Part shown: positions 1 to 8,514 of the stretch, one piece after another | How the letters are laid out: every line of letters starts with the position of its first letter | Numbering within the stretch: position 1 is the first letter of the stretch | Assembly: GCF_011290685.1 (NCBI RefSeq) | Contig: NZ_JAANYN010000002.1 | Location: 124,001-188,000, forward strand | DNA: 64,000 nucleotides | Source: Cyclobacterium plantarum | GTDB lineage: Bacteria; Bacteroidota; Bacteroidia; Cytophagales; Cyclobacteriaceae | Direction of reading: 5' to 3' | Notes under the pieces: generated by a model | Database searches by the model: none | Seen by the model: only the letters and a program-made list of their open reading frames with translations | Told to the model about the DNA's origin: nothing | Translations under genes and position numbers: made by a program

Positions 1-162
1 ACCGTCTTAAAATCAGCTCATACTTTTGAAATAGATGAGGAAGGAACACTTTCCTTTTCCTGCGGTAATTTAGAAATCATGAAAATGAAAAAACTGGAGA
101 ATGATAATAACAATCCCTTTGAAATACCAAAGATTATGGCCTGGATTCCAGTTGGATTTTAA
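1..162 (+). CDS. C-terminal end of an unidentified protein (partial)
   Basis: The frame beginning at base 1 is open for 53 codons and ends in TAA at 160-162; the start lies outside the window. The visible tail is hydrophilic in the middle (a run rich in Asn, Glu, Lys) and ends in an aromatic/hydrophobic segment (residues WIPVGF). I recognise no family. It converges on the nicotinate phosphoribosyltransferase gene across a 78-base gap. That the frame is coding is inferred only from its openness and its position. Confidence 0.5.
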   Translation, partial: TVLKSAHTFEIDEEGTLSFSCGNLEIMKMKKLENDNNNPFEIPKIMAWIPVGF

Positions 163-240
163 CCTAAATCTGAAAGATTAACGCCTACCCTATTTTTTTC
201 AGGTCTGAACCAATACATCATTATTATTTTTCAGTTCTAT

Positions 241-1722
241 TTAAATCCCATTTTCCAAGGATTTAGCCTTCAATACCAGGTTAGTCCTGAATTCATACAA
301 ACTGGCCTCCAGGCCCACGGGATAAATATGTGGATTGATCAATCTTTTGTGTGTTTTATCAAAAGCAGCCAACCTGTCCTGAGTTCTTTGCCTGATTTGA
401 TGAATAGTCGGTCTGTGATATACTTTTTCTCCTTTTGAAAAAATAGGTTTAAGCAAAATCTCAGCTTCCGCATTCTCCACAGCTATTTTTTTTCTCCTGG
501 TTGGATCGTTTGGATCGATGATCGTAACTTTGTGTCCCTGGTCTACCCCTTCCAAATAAATCATGTCCGCAATGGCTTTTCCCTGTGCGGTGAACCTCAA
601 TACATTATGATAACCGGGGATATTTATTTTTATCGATTGCTGGGACAACTTGATCTTCGGAATCCATTCCTGATCAGCATTTTTCAAGGCAGAAAGCTTG
701 TATACAGCCCCCAGGGCAGGCTGATCGAAAGCGGTCACCAACTTGGTACCTACGCCCCAGATGTCTATAGCCGCTTCCTGCATTTTAAGTGAGGTAATGA
801 TGTGTTCATCCAGATCATTGCTTGCTACTATTTTCACTTCGGGGAATCCAGACTTATCCAACATTTCCCTGGCCATAATACTGAAATAGGCCAAATCTCC
901 TGAATCAATACGAATCCCCTTCAGTTGTCTTCCCTTTTCTCTCAACCTTTGGGCAATGACTATGGCATTCCTTACACCCTGTGTAATGTCATAAGTGTCT
1001 ACCAACAATATGGTATCGTCGGGAAAGGTGGCTGCATATGCTTCGAAAGCTTCCATTTCATTGTCGAATGACATGATCCAACTATGGGCATGGGTGCCAG
1101 AAACCGGAATATCAAAAAGTTTACCTGCCATTACATTGGAGGTAGAGGAACAACCTCCTATGTAAGAAGCCCTGCTTGCAGCCAGGGCCCCATCTATGCC
1201 CTGAGCTCTCCTTAATCCAAATTCCATCACCGGATCCCCGTTGGCAGCCAGTACAATCCTTGCCGCTTTTGTGGCAATTAAAGTCTGGAAATTAATGATA
1301 TTCAGTAATGGTGTTTCCAGAAGTTGGCACTGGATCAATGGTCCCTTTACCCTAACAATAGGCATATTGGGAAAAACCACCTCACCTTCCTCAACCGCAT
1401 CTACATCACAACTAAAAGTAAGGTTTTTTAAATAGGTAATAAATTCAGGATCGAATTCCTTATTTCCTTTGGCATCCTTCATATCTGCCAGGTAAGCCAG
1501 ATCTTGATCCGTAAACTTCATGTTTCGGCAATAATCAATGACATAATCCAATCCTGCGGCAATGGTAAAACCACTTTGAAAGGGATTTTTCCTGAAAAAA
1601 AGATTGAAAACTGCTTCTTCCTCTGCTTTTCCCGATTTCCAATAGGCATATGCCATGGTAAACTGGTAAAAATCAGTCAACAAGGTCAGTGAACTTTGGT
1701 AAAGATCTTTTGTGATTTTCAT
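241..1722 (-). CDS. pncB: Nicotinate phosphoribosyltransferase
   Basis: This enzyme joins nicotinate to PRPP, with ATP hydrolysis, to give nicotinate mononucleotide in the cytoplasmic NAD salvage (Preiss-Handler) pathway. The 493-residue product has the family's N-terminal LTDFYQFTMA segment (about residues 15-24), the central EFGLRRAQG block (167-175), a GTHAHSW motif (209-215) carrying the His expected to be phosphorylated, and an IRIDSGDL motif that binds the phosphoribosyl group. Length is normal for the long bacterial form. The start is an ATG at 1720-1722. A TAAATTTG box lies 21-28 bases upstream, so the transcript leader would be very short. It is a single gene, divergent from nothing nearby and followed downstream by a converging partial gene. 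Confidence 0.96.
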   Translation of the reverse strand: MKITKDLYQSSLTLLTDFYQFTMAYAYWKSGKAEEEAVFNLFFRKNPFQSGFTIAAGLDYVIDYCRNMKFTDQDLAYLADMKDAKGNKEFDPEFITYLKNLTFSCDVDAVEEGEVVFPNMPIVRVKGPLIQCQLLETPLLNIINFQTLIATKAARIVLAANGDPVMEFGLRRAQGIDGALAASRASYIGGCSSTSNVMAGKLFDIPVSGTHAHSWIMSFDNEMEAFEAYAATFPDDTILLVDTYDITQGVRNAIVIAQRLREKGRQLKGIRIDSGDLAYFSIMAREMLDKSGFPEVKIVASNDLDEHIITSLKMQEAAIDIWGVGTKLVTAFDQPALGAVYKLSALKNADQEWIPKIKLSQQSIKINIPGYHNVLRFTAQGKAIADMIYLEGVDQGHKVTIIDPNDPTRRKKIAVENAEAEILLKPIFSKGEKVYHRPTIHQIRQRTQDRLAAFDKTHKRLINPHIYPVGLEASLYEFRTNLVLKAKSLENGI

Positions 1723-1742
1723 AAAAGTAGTATTGTGAAGCC

Positions 1743-1750
1743 CAAATTTA
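1743..1750 (-). promoter_or_regulatory. Candidate -7 promoter box for pncB
   Basis: On the minus strand this reads TAAATTTG, matching the Bacteroidota sigma-ABfr -7 consensus TAnnTTTG. It sits 21 bases upstream of the pncB ATG. No TTG (-33) element lies at the usual 17-23 base spacing, so support is from the -7 box alone. Confidence 0.4.
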
Positions 1751-1783
1751 CAGGTTTCAACGGCTTAATCCATCATTTAACCC

Positions 1784-2629
1784 TTAATTTATCCTACCTC
1801 TTCTCGAATTGAACAAATTCATGATCACTCCTGAAAGTACCAGTAACATGCCAGCATATGTCCAGATATTGTAGGTTTCATTGAAAAGAACAAAACCAAA
1901 ACCCAGGGCATAGATGATCCCAATGTAATTCAAGCTGGCCACTTTGGCCAAATTGGCATTTTGATAGGCCATGGTCATGAAATATTGCGCAAATTGGGTC
2001 AAGATGCCAATTAAAAGCAACAACAGCCAATCCCAACCTTCAGGTGTAATCCAAAAATAATAGCTCAATACACCGGCAATGGGAATGGTCACTAGGGGGA
2101 AATAAAAAACGATAACCAGAGGATGTTCGGTATTTTTTAATTTTCTGATCACATTATATGCCAGGCCTGAGAACAGGGCCGAGGTCACTCCAATGCCCAA
2201 AAATAATGGATCAATCCGGGAGTCAAATCCTTCAATCATCAGTACCCCTGAAAAAGCAATGGCAAAGTAAAAAAACTGAATGGGTCTTACTTTTTCATTA
2301 ACTATAAAAATCCCTAAAATACTGGTGAAAATTGGACCTAAATATTGAATGGTTACGGCACTGGCCAGTGGGATGTTCTGCAGGGTATAAAAAAATGTAA
2401 TCAGTCCTATGGACCCCACTACTCCTCTCGTGATCAATAATTTTTTATTGTTGCCCAAAACGGGTACCCCTTGTCTTTTTAAAATCAAAAAACTGAAAAT
2501 AAAGCTGAAAACAGATCTGAAAAGTATGATTTCGATGGCGGGAATATGAGGTAAGAACTTGACCGTCACATTCATAAGGGCGAAAAAAAAACTTGCCAAC
2601 AACATGTGTCGGACACTTTCATTACTCAA
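1784..2629 (-). CDS. EamA/DMT-superfamily permease
   Basis: A polytopic inner-membrane transporter of 281 residues, the usual length for ten-helix drug/metabolite transporters built from two EamA repeats. Hydrophobic helices alternate with short charged loops; the first repeat includes LASAVTIQYLGPIFTSILG (about residues 85-105), the characteristic loop-helix of EamA proteins, and the second repeat has the equivalent ANLAKVASLNYIGIIYALGF segment. Substrate cannot be told from sequence; members export amino acids, nucleosides or other metabolites. The longest frame starts with TTG at 2627-2629; an ATG at 2603-2605 would remove eight residues and start directly in the first helix, so the true start is uncertain. 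It lies divergent from the peroxiredoxin gene. Confidence 0.88.
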   Translation of the reverse strand: MSNESVRHMLLASFFFALMNVTVKFLPHIPAIEIILFRSVFSFIFSFLILKRQGVPVLGNNKKLLITRGVVGSIGLITFFYTLQNIPLASAVTIQYLGPIFTSILGIFIVNEKVRPIQFFYFAIAFSGVLMIEGFDSRIDPLFLGIGVTSALFSGLAYNVIRKLKNTEHPLVIVFYFPLVTIPIAGVLSYYFWITPEGWDWLLLLLIGILTQFAQYFMTMAYQNANLAKVASLNYIGIIYALGFGFVLFNETYNIWTYAGMLLVLSGVIMNLFNSRRGRIN

Positions 2630-2726
2630 AACAGATTATTTTATCACGAAAAGAAAATTTCTTATTAAAAGCAACATTAGAAAAAATTGGTTCCTGAACC
2701 GCAATAAAATCCATTTTTTACAAACT

Positions 2727-2734
2727 TAATTTTG
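2727..2734 (+). promoter_or_regulatory. -7 promoter box of the peroxiredoxin gene
   Basis: The sequence TAATTTTG matches TAnnTTTG. It ends 24 bases before the ATG at 2759. The box contains the TTG that a longest-frame call would use as a start codon, so it argues for the shorter protein. No good -33 element is seen. Confidence 0.5.
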
Positions 2735-2758
2735 TACAGGTTGTTAAGCAATAAAAAA

Positions 2759-3202
2759 ATGGGATTAAAGAAAGGACAAAAAGCACCAGACTTCACTTTA
2801 CCTTCCACTTCAGGAACTGATTTTAAACTTTCCAGGGATCTTTTTGGCAAAGCCTGTGTAATTTATTTTTATCCGAAGGATTTTACCGGAGGATGCACCG
2901 CTCAGGCATGTGAGTTCAGGGATCAGTTTGCCGATTTTAAAGACCTGGATCTACCGGTTATCGGAATCAGTAAAGACGATATCGCCACTCATTTGCGATT
3001 TAAAAAAGCAAATAACCTACCCTTTGAGTTGCTATCAGATACATCAGGTGAGGTATGCAAAAAATATGATGCCCTGGTTCCTCTTATTGGAATTCCCAAA
3101 AGGGTTACTTACCTGTTGGACAAAGGACATGTAATAAAGGATGTATTCCAGGACATGCTCAATGCTAAAGCCCATATTCAGAAAATGCTGGCTAATTATT
3201 AA
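2759..3202 (+). CDS. bcp: Thioredoxin-dependent peroxiredoxin, Bcp/PrxQ type
   Basis: This cytoplasmic enzyme would reduce hydrogen peroxide and organic hydroperoxides using thioredoxin. The 147-residue product carries the AhpC/TSA fold start GQKAPDFTLP (residues 6-15) and the active-site segment DFTGGCTAQAC, with a peroxidatic Cys46 and a resolving Cys51 spaced as CxxxxC, the signature of atypical 2-Cys PrxQ/Bcp proteins. I chose the ATG at 2759 because the upstream in-frame TTG at 2732 lies inside a -7 promoter box and the short form begins as family members do. A hairpin with a T-run follows the stop. The gene is monocistronic. Confidence 0.94.
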   Translation: MGLKKGQKAPDFTLPSTSGTDFKLSRDLFGKACVIYFYPKDFTGGCTAQACEFRDQFADFKDLDLPVIGISKDDIATHLRFKKANNLPFELLSDTSGEVCKKYDALVPLIGIPKRVTYLLDKGHVIKDVFQDMLNAKAHIQKMLANY

Positions 3203-3208
3203 TAAAAA

Positions 3209-3238
3209 AGGCTGCCCTTTTCGGACAGCCTCTTTTTT
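3209..3238 (+). terminator. Intrinsic terminator after the peroxiredoxin gene
   Basis: AGGCTG (3209-3214) pairs with CAGCCT (3226-3231), extended by CC/GG past a one-base bulge, followed by a T-rich run (TCTTTTTT). The A-run on the left side means it could also work for the converging minus-strand oxidoreductase gene ending at 3260. Confidence 0.75.
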
Positions 3239-3259
3239 ATTATTTGTATTTTATTCTGC

Positions 3260-4603
3260 CTAAACAGATGGAAGTTTCCATCCATTATTATAATCGGCTT
3301 TGATCATTTTATTGGCTTTTCCATTGGTAAATTTGCCTTTATCGGCTTCCCAGTAGATTTTCTCTCCCAATTTATAGGAAACGTTACCCATATGTGCATT
3401 TATAGCTGCTATGGATCCCGTTTTGATACCACAATTTAGCATGGTAGGATCATTGGCTTTTATGGATTCTACAAAGTTTTTGCAATGAATCCGCTGTGCA
3501 TTACCTTCTGGTCTGACAAGCTCCATGGATTCAATTTTCTCCTTGCGCTCCCCATTTACATTTTCTGTCTCGGCGATTACCTTCCAACCTCCGCGGTTGA
3601 CCACCAAGGTAGCGTTATTCCCAATAAAGGCGATACCTTCGGTTGTGCCATAGTTACCTCCATCAATCCCTGTAGCATGCTCCCAAAGCATATTAAAACC
3701 ATCATATTCATAGACTGTCTGCAAGGTATCCGGGGTTTCGGAGGCATCATCCGGATAGGCAAGTTTACCTCCTGAGGCCATGACGGATTTGGGAGCACTT
3801 ACTCCCATGGCGTGAAGGGCGATGTCTATCTCATGTACGCCCCAGTCTGTCATCAAGCCCCCGGCATAATCCCAAAACCAACGGAAATTAAAATGAAATC
3901 TATTGGCATTGAAAGGTCTGTCCGGTGCAGGACCCAGCCACATCTTGTAATCCACTCCTGCAGGTGGCTGACTATCCGGAACCACAGGAACAGGTTTCAT
4001 CCAGCCCTGATAAGCCCAGGTCTTGACAAGTCTGATATTCCCAAGTTTACCTGATTTGACCATATTGATGGCCTGCTCGTATTGGGAACCACTTCTTTGC
4101 CATTGCCCGACCTGGACGAGCTTCCCATAGCGTTCGGCCGCCTTTACCATTAGATTGCACTCTTCAATGCTATTTGCCAGGGGTTTTTCTGTATAGGCAT
4201 GTTTGCCGGCAGAAAGACTGTCCACCAGGTTTAAACAATGCCAGTGGTCAGGAGTGCCGATAATGACCGCATCAATATCCGGATCTTCCAGCATTTGCCT
4301 GTAATCCTTGTATTGCTTTGGTTTTTTACCCCTGAGTTGATTCACATCGGCTGTCCTCTGATCAAGTACATTCTGGTCTACATCCGCAAGAGCTACGCAA
4401 TTGACTTCTGGTAATAGCAGGTGGCTGTTCATGTTGGACCAGCCCATTCCCTTGCACCCAATCAATCCAAAATTGATCTGCTCATTGGCAGCAACTTTGG
4501 TCTTTAAGGCATCCATATGTGCAGCCGTGACCAGGTTGGGAAGGGCTGCTGCACCCACAGATGCCAGTAATGATTTTTGAATAAATTTTCTCCTTGACTT
4601 CAT
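3260..4603 (-). CDS. Gfo/Idh/MocA-family oxidoreductase, exported
   Basis: An NAD(P)-dependent sugar or polyol oxidoreductase of 447 residues. From the ATG at 4603 the N-terminus is a twin-arginine-type signal (MKSRRKFIQKSLL followed by a hydrophobic Ala-rich stretch to about residue 28), so it is probably exported with bound cofactor. The Rossmann motif GLIGCKGMG (about 46-54) binds NAD(P); EKPLANS and the WGVHEIDIALHAM segment with its conserved His follow the family pattern. The longest frame would add 17 residues and overlap the upstream gene, so I used the internal Met that starts the signal. It lies 29 bases downstream of a DUF1080 gene. That pairing, plus the family, suggests oxidation at C3 of a sugar feeding or following 3-keto-glycoside cleavage; the substrate is inference. 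Confidence 0.9.
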   Translation of the reverse strand: MKSRRKFIQKSLLASVGAAALPNLVTAAHMDALKTKVAANEQINFGLIGCKGMGWSNMNSHLLLPEVNCVALADVDQNVLDQRTADVNQLRGKKPKQYKDYRQMLEDPDIDAVIIGTPDHWHCLNLVDSLSAGKHAYTEKPLANSIEECNLMVKAAERYGKLVQVGQWQRSGSQYEQAINMVKSGKLGNIRLVKTWAYQGWMKPVPVVPDSQPPAGVDYKMWLGPAPDRPFNANRFHFNFRWFWDYAGGLMTDWGVHEIDIALHAMGVSAPKSVMASGGKLAYPDDASETPDTLQTVYEYDGFNMLWEHATGIDGGNYGTTEGIAFIGNNATLVVNRGGWKVIAETENVNGERKEKIESMELVRPEGNAQRIHCKNFVESIKANDPTMLNCGIKTGSIAAINAHMGNVSYKLGEKIYWEADKGKFTNGKANKMIKADYNNGWKLPSV

Positions 4604-4632
4604 GATCTTTTTGATTTTTCTATCGGGTAGGG

Positions 4633-5394
4633 TCAATCTAATTTTCGGGCCCAAATATTTCTGAAACTTACCGGATTACTGTGGTCCTGTATATGAAACG
4701 GAAGCTGCTCCGGGTGGGCTACATAATTGGGGATCCCAATATATTCGGTAGGGCCTTTAAGTTCTACATTGTTTTGGACCAATATCCCATTGTGAAAAAC
4801 AGTGATCCTTGCCGGAGAAATCAACATGCCATTGCTGTTAAATCTGGGAGCGGTAAATACCGCATCGTAGGTATTCCACTCACCTGGAGGCCTCATGGCA
4901 TTGACCAAAGGAGGATGCTGCTTGTAAATACTTGCTGCCTGACCATTGGAATAGGTTTTGTTATCATAAGAATCCAGGATTTGAAGTTCATACTTTCCCA
5001 TAAAGAAAAAGCCAGAATTGCCTCTGCCCTGCCCGTTTCCGGATACTTCGCTGGGAGACCTCCATTCAATATGAACCTGAACATCTCCAAATACTTCCTT
5101 GGATTTGATACCTCCTGTTTTGGGGGCCACAGTAAGGATCCCATTCTCTACATTCCATTTGGGAAAACTTCCATCCCGATCGCTTACCCAAGCATTGAGG
5201 TCATTACCATCAAAAAGCACAATGGCATCTGCCGGAGGAAGGTGGTTTTCCTTACCCGGTGTAACCGGTTTTACCTCCGGTTCATAAAACTCGGTTGCTT
5301 CAGGTGGTAATTTTGTTTGATTTTGTTGTGCCAGAACAGCAGTAGAGAAAAATACCCCGCAAAGAAGGGCCAGGCTATAACATTTAATTTTCAT
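4633..5394 (-). CDS. DUF1080 (3-keto-disaccharide hydrolase-type) secreted protein
   Basis: A 253-residue protein with a clear Sec signal peptide (hydrophobic core about residues 6-20, ending TAVLA before QQNQ) and a single concanavalin-like beta-sandwich domain of the DUF1080/3-keto-disaccharide hydrolase family (about 55-252). Family hallmarks seen are LFDGNDLNAWV, IEWRSP, GNSGFFFMGKYELQILDS and the C-terminal VSFRNIWARKL. Some family members cleave 3-keto-glycosides by elimination or hydrolysis in the periplasm. It is first gene of a two-gene unit with the Gfo/Idh/MocA oxidoreductase 29 bases downstream. The catalytic role is established for relatives only; substrate is unknown here. Confidence 0.88.
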   Translation of the reverse strand: MKIKCYSLALLCGVFFSTAVLAQQNQTKLPPEATEFYEPEVKPVTPGKENHLPPADAIVLFDGNDLNAWVSDRDGSFPKWNVENGILTVAPKTGGIKSKEVFGDVQVHIEWRSPSEVSGNGQGRGNSGFFFMGKYELQILDSYDNKTYSNGQAASIYKQHPPLVNAMRPPGEWNTYDAVFTAPRFNSNGMLISPARITVFHNGILVQNNVELKGPTEYIGIPNYVAHPEQLPFHIQDHSNPVSFRNIWARKLD

Positions 5395-5624
5395 CGGTTT
5401 TTTTAAGTTTATGGTTTTGAACTATTCAAAATAAGTGAATTGTACCAAATAAACCCGCATCTGAATGGATAAATTTTGGACTTTGATGAAAATGTGGGAA
5501 AGGAGGCTACTTTACCCATCCAAAACCTTCGGTTATGGAATCAGGTTTTAAAGCAAGGAAGATATGCTTACTTTCGTGCATCATTTGAAATTCCAAAACC
5601 GCCTAAAAAAATCATACCCTTCAC

Positions 5625-6800
5625 ATGAATAACCGACAGCTTTTTTTATCCCATTTGGCCCAGACCACAGATTTCCCCCTGATGATAGAAATCGAAAAAG
5701 CAGAAGGCGTATTCCTGTACGGTCCTGATGGTAAATCTTACCTTGACCTGATTTCAGGAATCGGAGTGAGTAACGTGGGCCACCGCCACCCGCATATTCT
5801 GGCTGCAATTCAGGAACAATTGGATAAATACCTTCATTTAATGGTCTATGGCGAGTATGTCCAACAACCCCAGGCTTTGTTGGCAGCAGCCTTGGTCAAA
5901 ACACTGCCTCATCCGCTGGATAATGTTTACCTGGTCAATAGCGGAAGTGAAGCTGTGGAAGGGGCACTGAAACTGGCTAAAAGATATACCAACCGACGAG
6001 AAATAATTTCATGTGTCAATGCCTACCACGGATCATCACATGGCGCCTTATCCGTAGGAGGAAATGAAATATTCAAACGAGCATACCGTCCGCTTTTGCC
6101 AGGAATCAGCCATATTGAGTATGGAGAATTGGAACACCTTGAAAATATCACCGCAGATACAGCGGCTGTAATCATAGAAACCATTCAGGGAGAAGCTGGT
6201 ATCCGGGTAGGCAGCAAAACGTATTTCAAAGCTCTGAGACAAAGGTGTACCGAAACAGATGCGCTTTTGATCCTGGATGAAATCCAAGCCGGGTTTGGGA
6301 GAACCGGAAAATTTTGGGCTTTTGAACATTTTGATATACAACCTGATATTTTGGTTTGCGCCAAGGGAATGGGTGGCGGCATGCCCATAGGAGCTTTCAT
6401 TTCTTCCCGGGAAATCATGTCCGTTTTAAAAAACAACCCGCTCCTGGGGCATATTACCACATTTGGTGGTCACCCCGTCAGTGCTGCTGCCTCTCTGGCC
6501 ACCATACAGGTCATTCATGAGGAAAAGCTAACCGCTCAGGTAGCACAAAAAGCACTTTTGTTCAGAGAGCTTCTGGATCATCCAAAAATCACAGGTATAA
6601 GAAACAAAGGATTAATGATGGCCCTGTCCTTCGACTCTTTTGAGGTGCTTAAACCAATCATTGACCGTTGCATCGTCAATGGGGTAATTACCGACTGGTT
6701 TCTTTTTTGTGACAATGCCATGCGCATTGCCCCACCACTTACCATCAGTGAAGAAGAAATCAGGCTGGCCTGTTCTCGAATTATAGCATCAATCCATTAG
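5625..6800 (+). CDS. Class III PLP-dependent aminotransferase (acetylornithine/ornithine type)
   Basis: A 391-residue cytoplasmic transaminase. The fold-type I class III pattern is intact: the cofactor phosphate-binding NSGSEAVEGALKLA (residues 105-118), the ILDEIQAGFGRTG block (216-228) with Asp218 against the pyridine nitrogen, and the Schiff-base lysine in CAKGMGGGMPIGAF (Lys247). Members move amino groups between omega-amino acids such as acetylornithine, ornithine or 4-aminobutyrate and a keto acid. No arginine-biosynthesis gene adjoins it, so specificity is undetermined. The start at 5625 gives a normal N-terminus. A near-miss -7 box precedes it. The next gene, msrB, follows after 57 bases. 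Confidence 0.9.
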   Translation: MNNRQLFLSHLAQTTDFPLMIEIEKAEGVFLYGPDGKSYLDLISGIGVSNVGHRHPHILAAIQEQLDKYLHLMVYGEYVQQPQALLAAALVKTLPHPLDNVYLVNSGSEAVEGALKLAKRYTNRREIISCVNAYHGSSHGALSVGGNEIFKRAYRPLLPGISHIEYGELEHLENITADTAAVIIETIQGEAGIRVGSKTYFKALRQRCTETDALLILDEIQAGFGRTGKFWAFEHFDIQPDILVCAKGMGGGMPIGAFISSREIMSVLKNNPLLGHITTFGGHPVSAAASLATIQVIHEEKLTAQVAQKALLFRELLDHPKITGIRNKGLMMALSFDSFEVLKPIIDRCIVNGVITDWFLFCDNAMRIAPPLTISEEEIRLACSRIIASIH

Positions 6801-6857
6801 ATAAAGAAACCATTATGAAGTCTTGCTGGTTATCAGCATGTAGAAAAATTGAATATA

Positions 6858-7271
6858 ATGGGAAATAAACAGCAACGATTGGTCAGTGATGAAGAATGGA
6901 AAAAAAAGTTAGATCCTGAATCCTATCGTGTATTACGGCAAAAAGGAACTGAGAGGGCTTTCACAGGTGAATATTATCTTAATAAGGAAACCGGTATATA
7001 TGAATGCAAGGGATGTGGGAACGAAATCTTTCACAGTAAAGACAAGTATGATAGCGGATGTGGCTGGCCCAGTTTTACGCATCCGGTTTCAGAAGATGCC
7101 ATTATTGTAACCATGGATTATAGTCACGGGATGGTGAGAGAAGAAATATGTTGTGCTGCTTGCGGTGGACACCTGGGGCATCGTTTTCCGGATGGCCCTG
7201 ATGATAAAGGCGGAATCAGGTACTGCATCAATTCAGTGTCCCTGGATTTCAAGAAAAAGAAAATTGAATAG
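6858..7271 (+). CDS. msrB: Peptide-methionine (R)-S-oxide reductase
   Basis: This enzyme repairs oxidised protein methionine, reducing the R-sulfoxide with thioredoxin as electron donor. The 137-residue single-domain protein has all expected features: zinc ligands in CKGC (Cys50, Cys53) and CAAC (Cys99, Cys102), the substrate-pocket GCGWPSF (68-73), GHLGHRFPDGP, and the catalytic Cys123 in RYCINSVSLDF. An in-frame TTG nine bases upstream gives a longer reading, but the ATG at 6858 is preferred. No signal peptide is visible, so it acts in the cytoplasm. It lies 57 bases after the aminotransferase on the same strand; co-transcription is possible but not shown. Confidence 0.95.
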   Translation: MGNKQQRLVSDEEWKKKLDPESYRVLRQKGTERAFTGEYYLNKETGIYECKGCGNEIFHSKDKYDSGCGWPSFTHPVSEDAIIVTMDYSHGMVREEICCAACGGHLGHRFPDGPDDKGGIRYCINSVSLDFKKKKIE

Positions 7272-7313
7272 TACATAAATATAAAAATGAAGCTTTGTTT
7301 TTCAATTATTTTT

Positions 7314-7321
7314 TAGTTTTG
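7314..7321 (+). promoter_or_regulatory. Candidate -7 promoter box
   Basis: TAGTTTTG matches TAnnTTTG and lies about 51 bases before the ATG at 7373. A TTTG at 7294-7297 is 16 bases upstream, just short of the usual -33 spacing. It would drive the three-gene unit 7373-9581. Confidence 0.45.
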
Positions 7322-7372
7322 CATCATTATTGATAAGGCTTTACAACTGATCATCAAATTGAAAACAGCACC

Positions 7373-7975
7373 ATGATAATGAAAATCAGCTATTTTTTAT
7401 TCGCAGCGCTAATGGGAGTTAATTTCTCCCTTCAGGCCCAGGTAGAAACATCCGGTACTTCCTCTTTGGATAGTGGTACCATAGCAGAACAATTTGAATA
7501 CCTGAAAAATACTTCTTCGAATTACCAGGAATATAAAGTGGTAAGCAGAAGCCAACTGGATAAAATTGAATCCAATATTCTGGACTCCATTAATTCCTAC
7601 CAAAGCAGCGTTCAGGAGTTAAAACAACAGCTGAATCAAAATAAAGAACAGATCAATGCATTAAATGAAAAACTAAGCGCCACCGCCGCAGATTATGATC
7701 AGGCCGTAGCAGAGAGAGACAGTTTTACCTTTTTAGGAATGCTGCTTCATAAGAACTATTATAATAATTTGGTTTGGGGCATCATCATTTTACTTCTGCT
7801 TGTGTTGATTATCTCTTTTTTCCGTTTTAAGAGAGGCCACAGGATTACCGCAGAAACCCAACAGACCCTGGAGGATTTGCGTGAGGAATTTGAGCAGCAC
7901 CGAAGAAATACCCTGGAAAGAGAAAGAAAACTCAACCGGCAGTTGGTGGATGCGCTAAACAACAAAGACACATGA
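7373..7975 (+). CDS. Exported coiled-coil protein with one C-terminal-half membrane helix
   Basis: A 200-residue protein with an N-terminal signal (hydrophobic residues about 4-18, then LQAQ), a long polar helical region with heptad-like Leu/Ile spacing (about 58-118), a strong membrane helix (about 133-151) followed by RFKRGHR, and a second charged helix (about 158-195). This topology places the first coil outside and the second coil in the cytoplasm. Databases sometimes label such Bacteroidota proteins tRNA (guanine-N1)-methyltransferase; no methyltransferase motif is present and I reject that name. The stop overlaps the next start by four bases (ATGA), so it is translationally coupled to the nucleotidase. 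A second ATG two codons in is an equally good start. Function unknown. Confidence 0.85.
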   Translation: MIMKISYFLFAALMGVNFSLQAQVETSGTSSLDSGTIAEQFEYLKNTSSNYQEYKVVSRSQLDKIESNILDSINSYQSSVQELKQQLNQNKEQINALNEKLSATAADYDQAVAERDSFTFLGMLLHKNYYNNLVWGIIILLLLVLIISFFRFKRGHRITAETQQTLEDLREEFEQHRRNTLERERKLNRQLVDALNNKDT

Positions 7976-8514
7976 GAACAATTGCCATAGACATGGATGG
8001 CGTATTGGCAGACGTTTACCGGCAGTTTATAGACATGCATTTCCGGGAAACCGGAGAAAGGTTAAACCCGGAGCAACTAAAGGGATTGACAGAGAAAGAG
8101 GCCTTTCCTTATTTATATACACATGTAAATTCAGAAGGTTTTTTCAAAAATGCGCCATTAATTCCCGGGGCAAAAAAAGCATTGGAAAATCTCAGCGCAA
8201 AATACCGTTTGTTTATTGTCTCCGCTGCCACAGAATTTCCCTTGAGCCTGACAGAAAAACAAGCCTGGCTCAATTTGCATTTTCCTTTTATCAGCTGGAA
8301 ACAAATGGTCTTCTGTGGTTCAAAGGAAATCATTCAGACAGATATCATGATCGATGATCACTTTAAAAATCTGGATACTTTTTCAGGTGAAAGTTATCTT
8401 TTTACCCAACCTCATAATGCATTGACCTCTCCTGGTAAACACAAAAGGGTTCATTCCTGGGCAGAAGTGGAAAATATTTTATTGCATCACTCCTATTTGA
8501 CAAAAACAGAATGA
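7972..8514 (+). CDS. 5'(3')-deoxyribonucleotidase-like HAD hydrolase
   Basis: A 180-residue cytoplasmic phosphatase of the NT5C/deoxyribonucleotidase group in the HAD superfamily, which removes phosphate from (deoxy)nucleoside monophosphates. The catalytic motif IAIDMDGVLADV (residues 4-15) supplies the nucleophile Asp7 and acid Asp9. Motif II (LFIVSAAT, about 76-83) and the acidic motif IMIDDHFKNL (about 122-131) are in order. Length fits the bacterial family. It overlaps both neighbours by four bases (ATGA at each end), so all three genes 7373-9581 are probably one transcript. A link between the nucleotidase and the flanking membrane protein or lipoprotein is not known. Confidence 0.88.
   Translation: MRTIAIDMDGVLADVYRQFIDMHFRETGERLNPEQLKGLTEKEAFPYLYTHVNSEGFFKNAPLIPGAKKALENLSAKYRLFIVSAATEFPLSLTEKQAWLNLHFPFISWKQMVFCGSKEIIQTDIMIDDHFKNLDTFSGESYLFTQPHNALTSPGKHKRVHSWAEVENILLHHSYLTKTE

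Noticed and set aside
2732-2758. TTG start extending the peroxiredoxin by nine residues
   Set aside because: The TTG lies inside a TAnnTTTG promoter box, and the ATG form matches the family N-terminus.
4681-5310. 209-codon plus-strand frame opposite the DUF1080 gene
   Set aside because: It is the antisense shadow of a clear DUF1080 gene and has no recognisable domain.
7373-7975. tRNA (guanine-N1)-methyltransferase label for the coiled-coil protein
   Set aside because: No methyltransferase or knot motif is present; signal peptide, coiled coil and one helix do not fit a tRNA enzyme.
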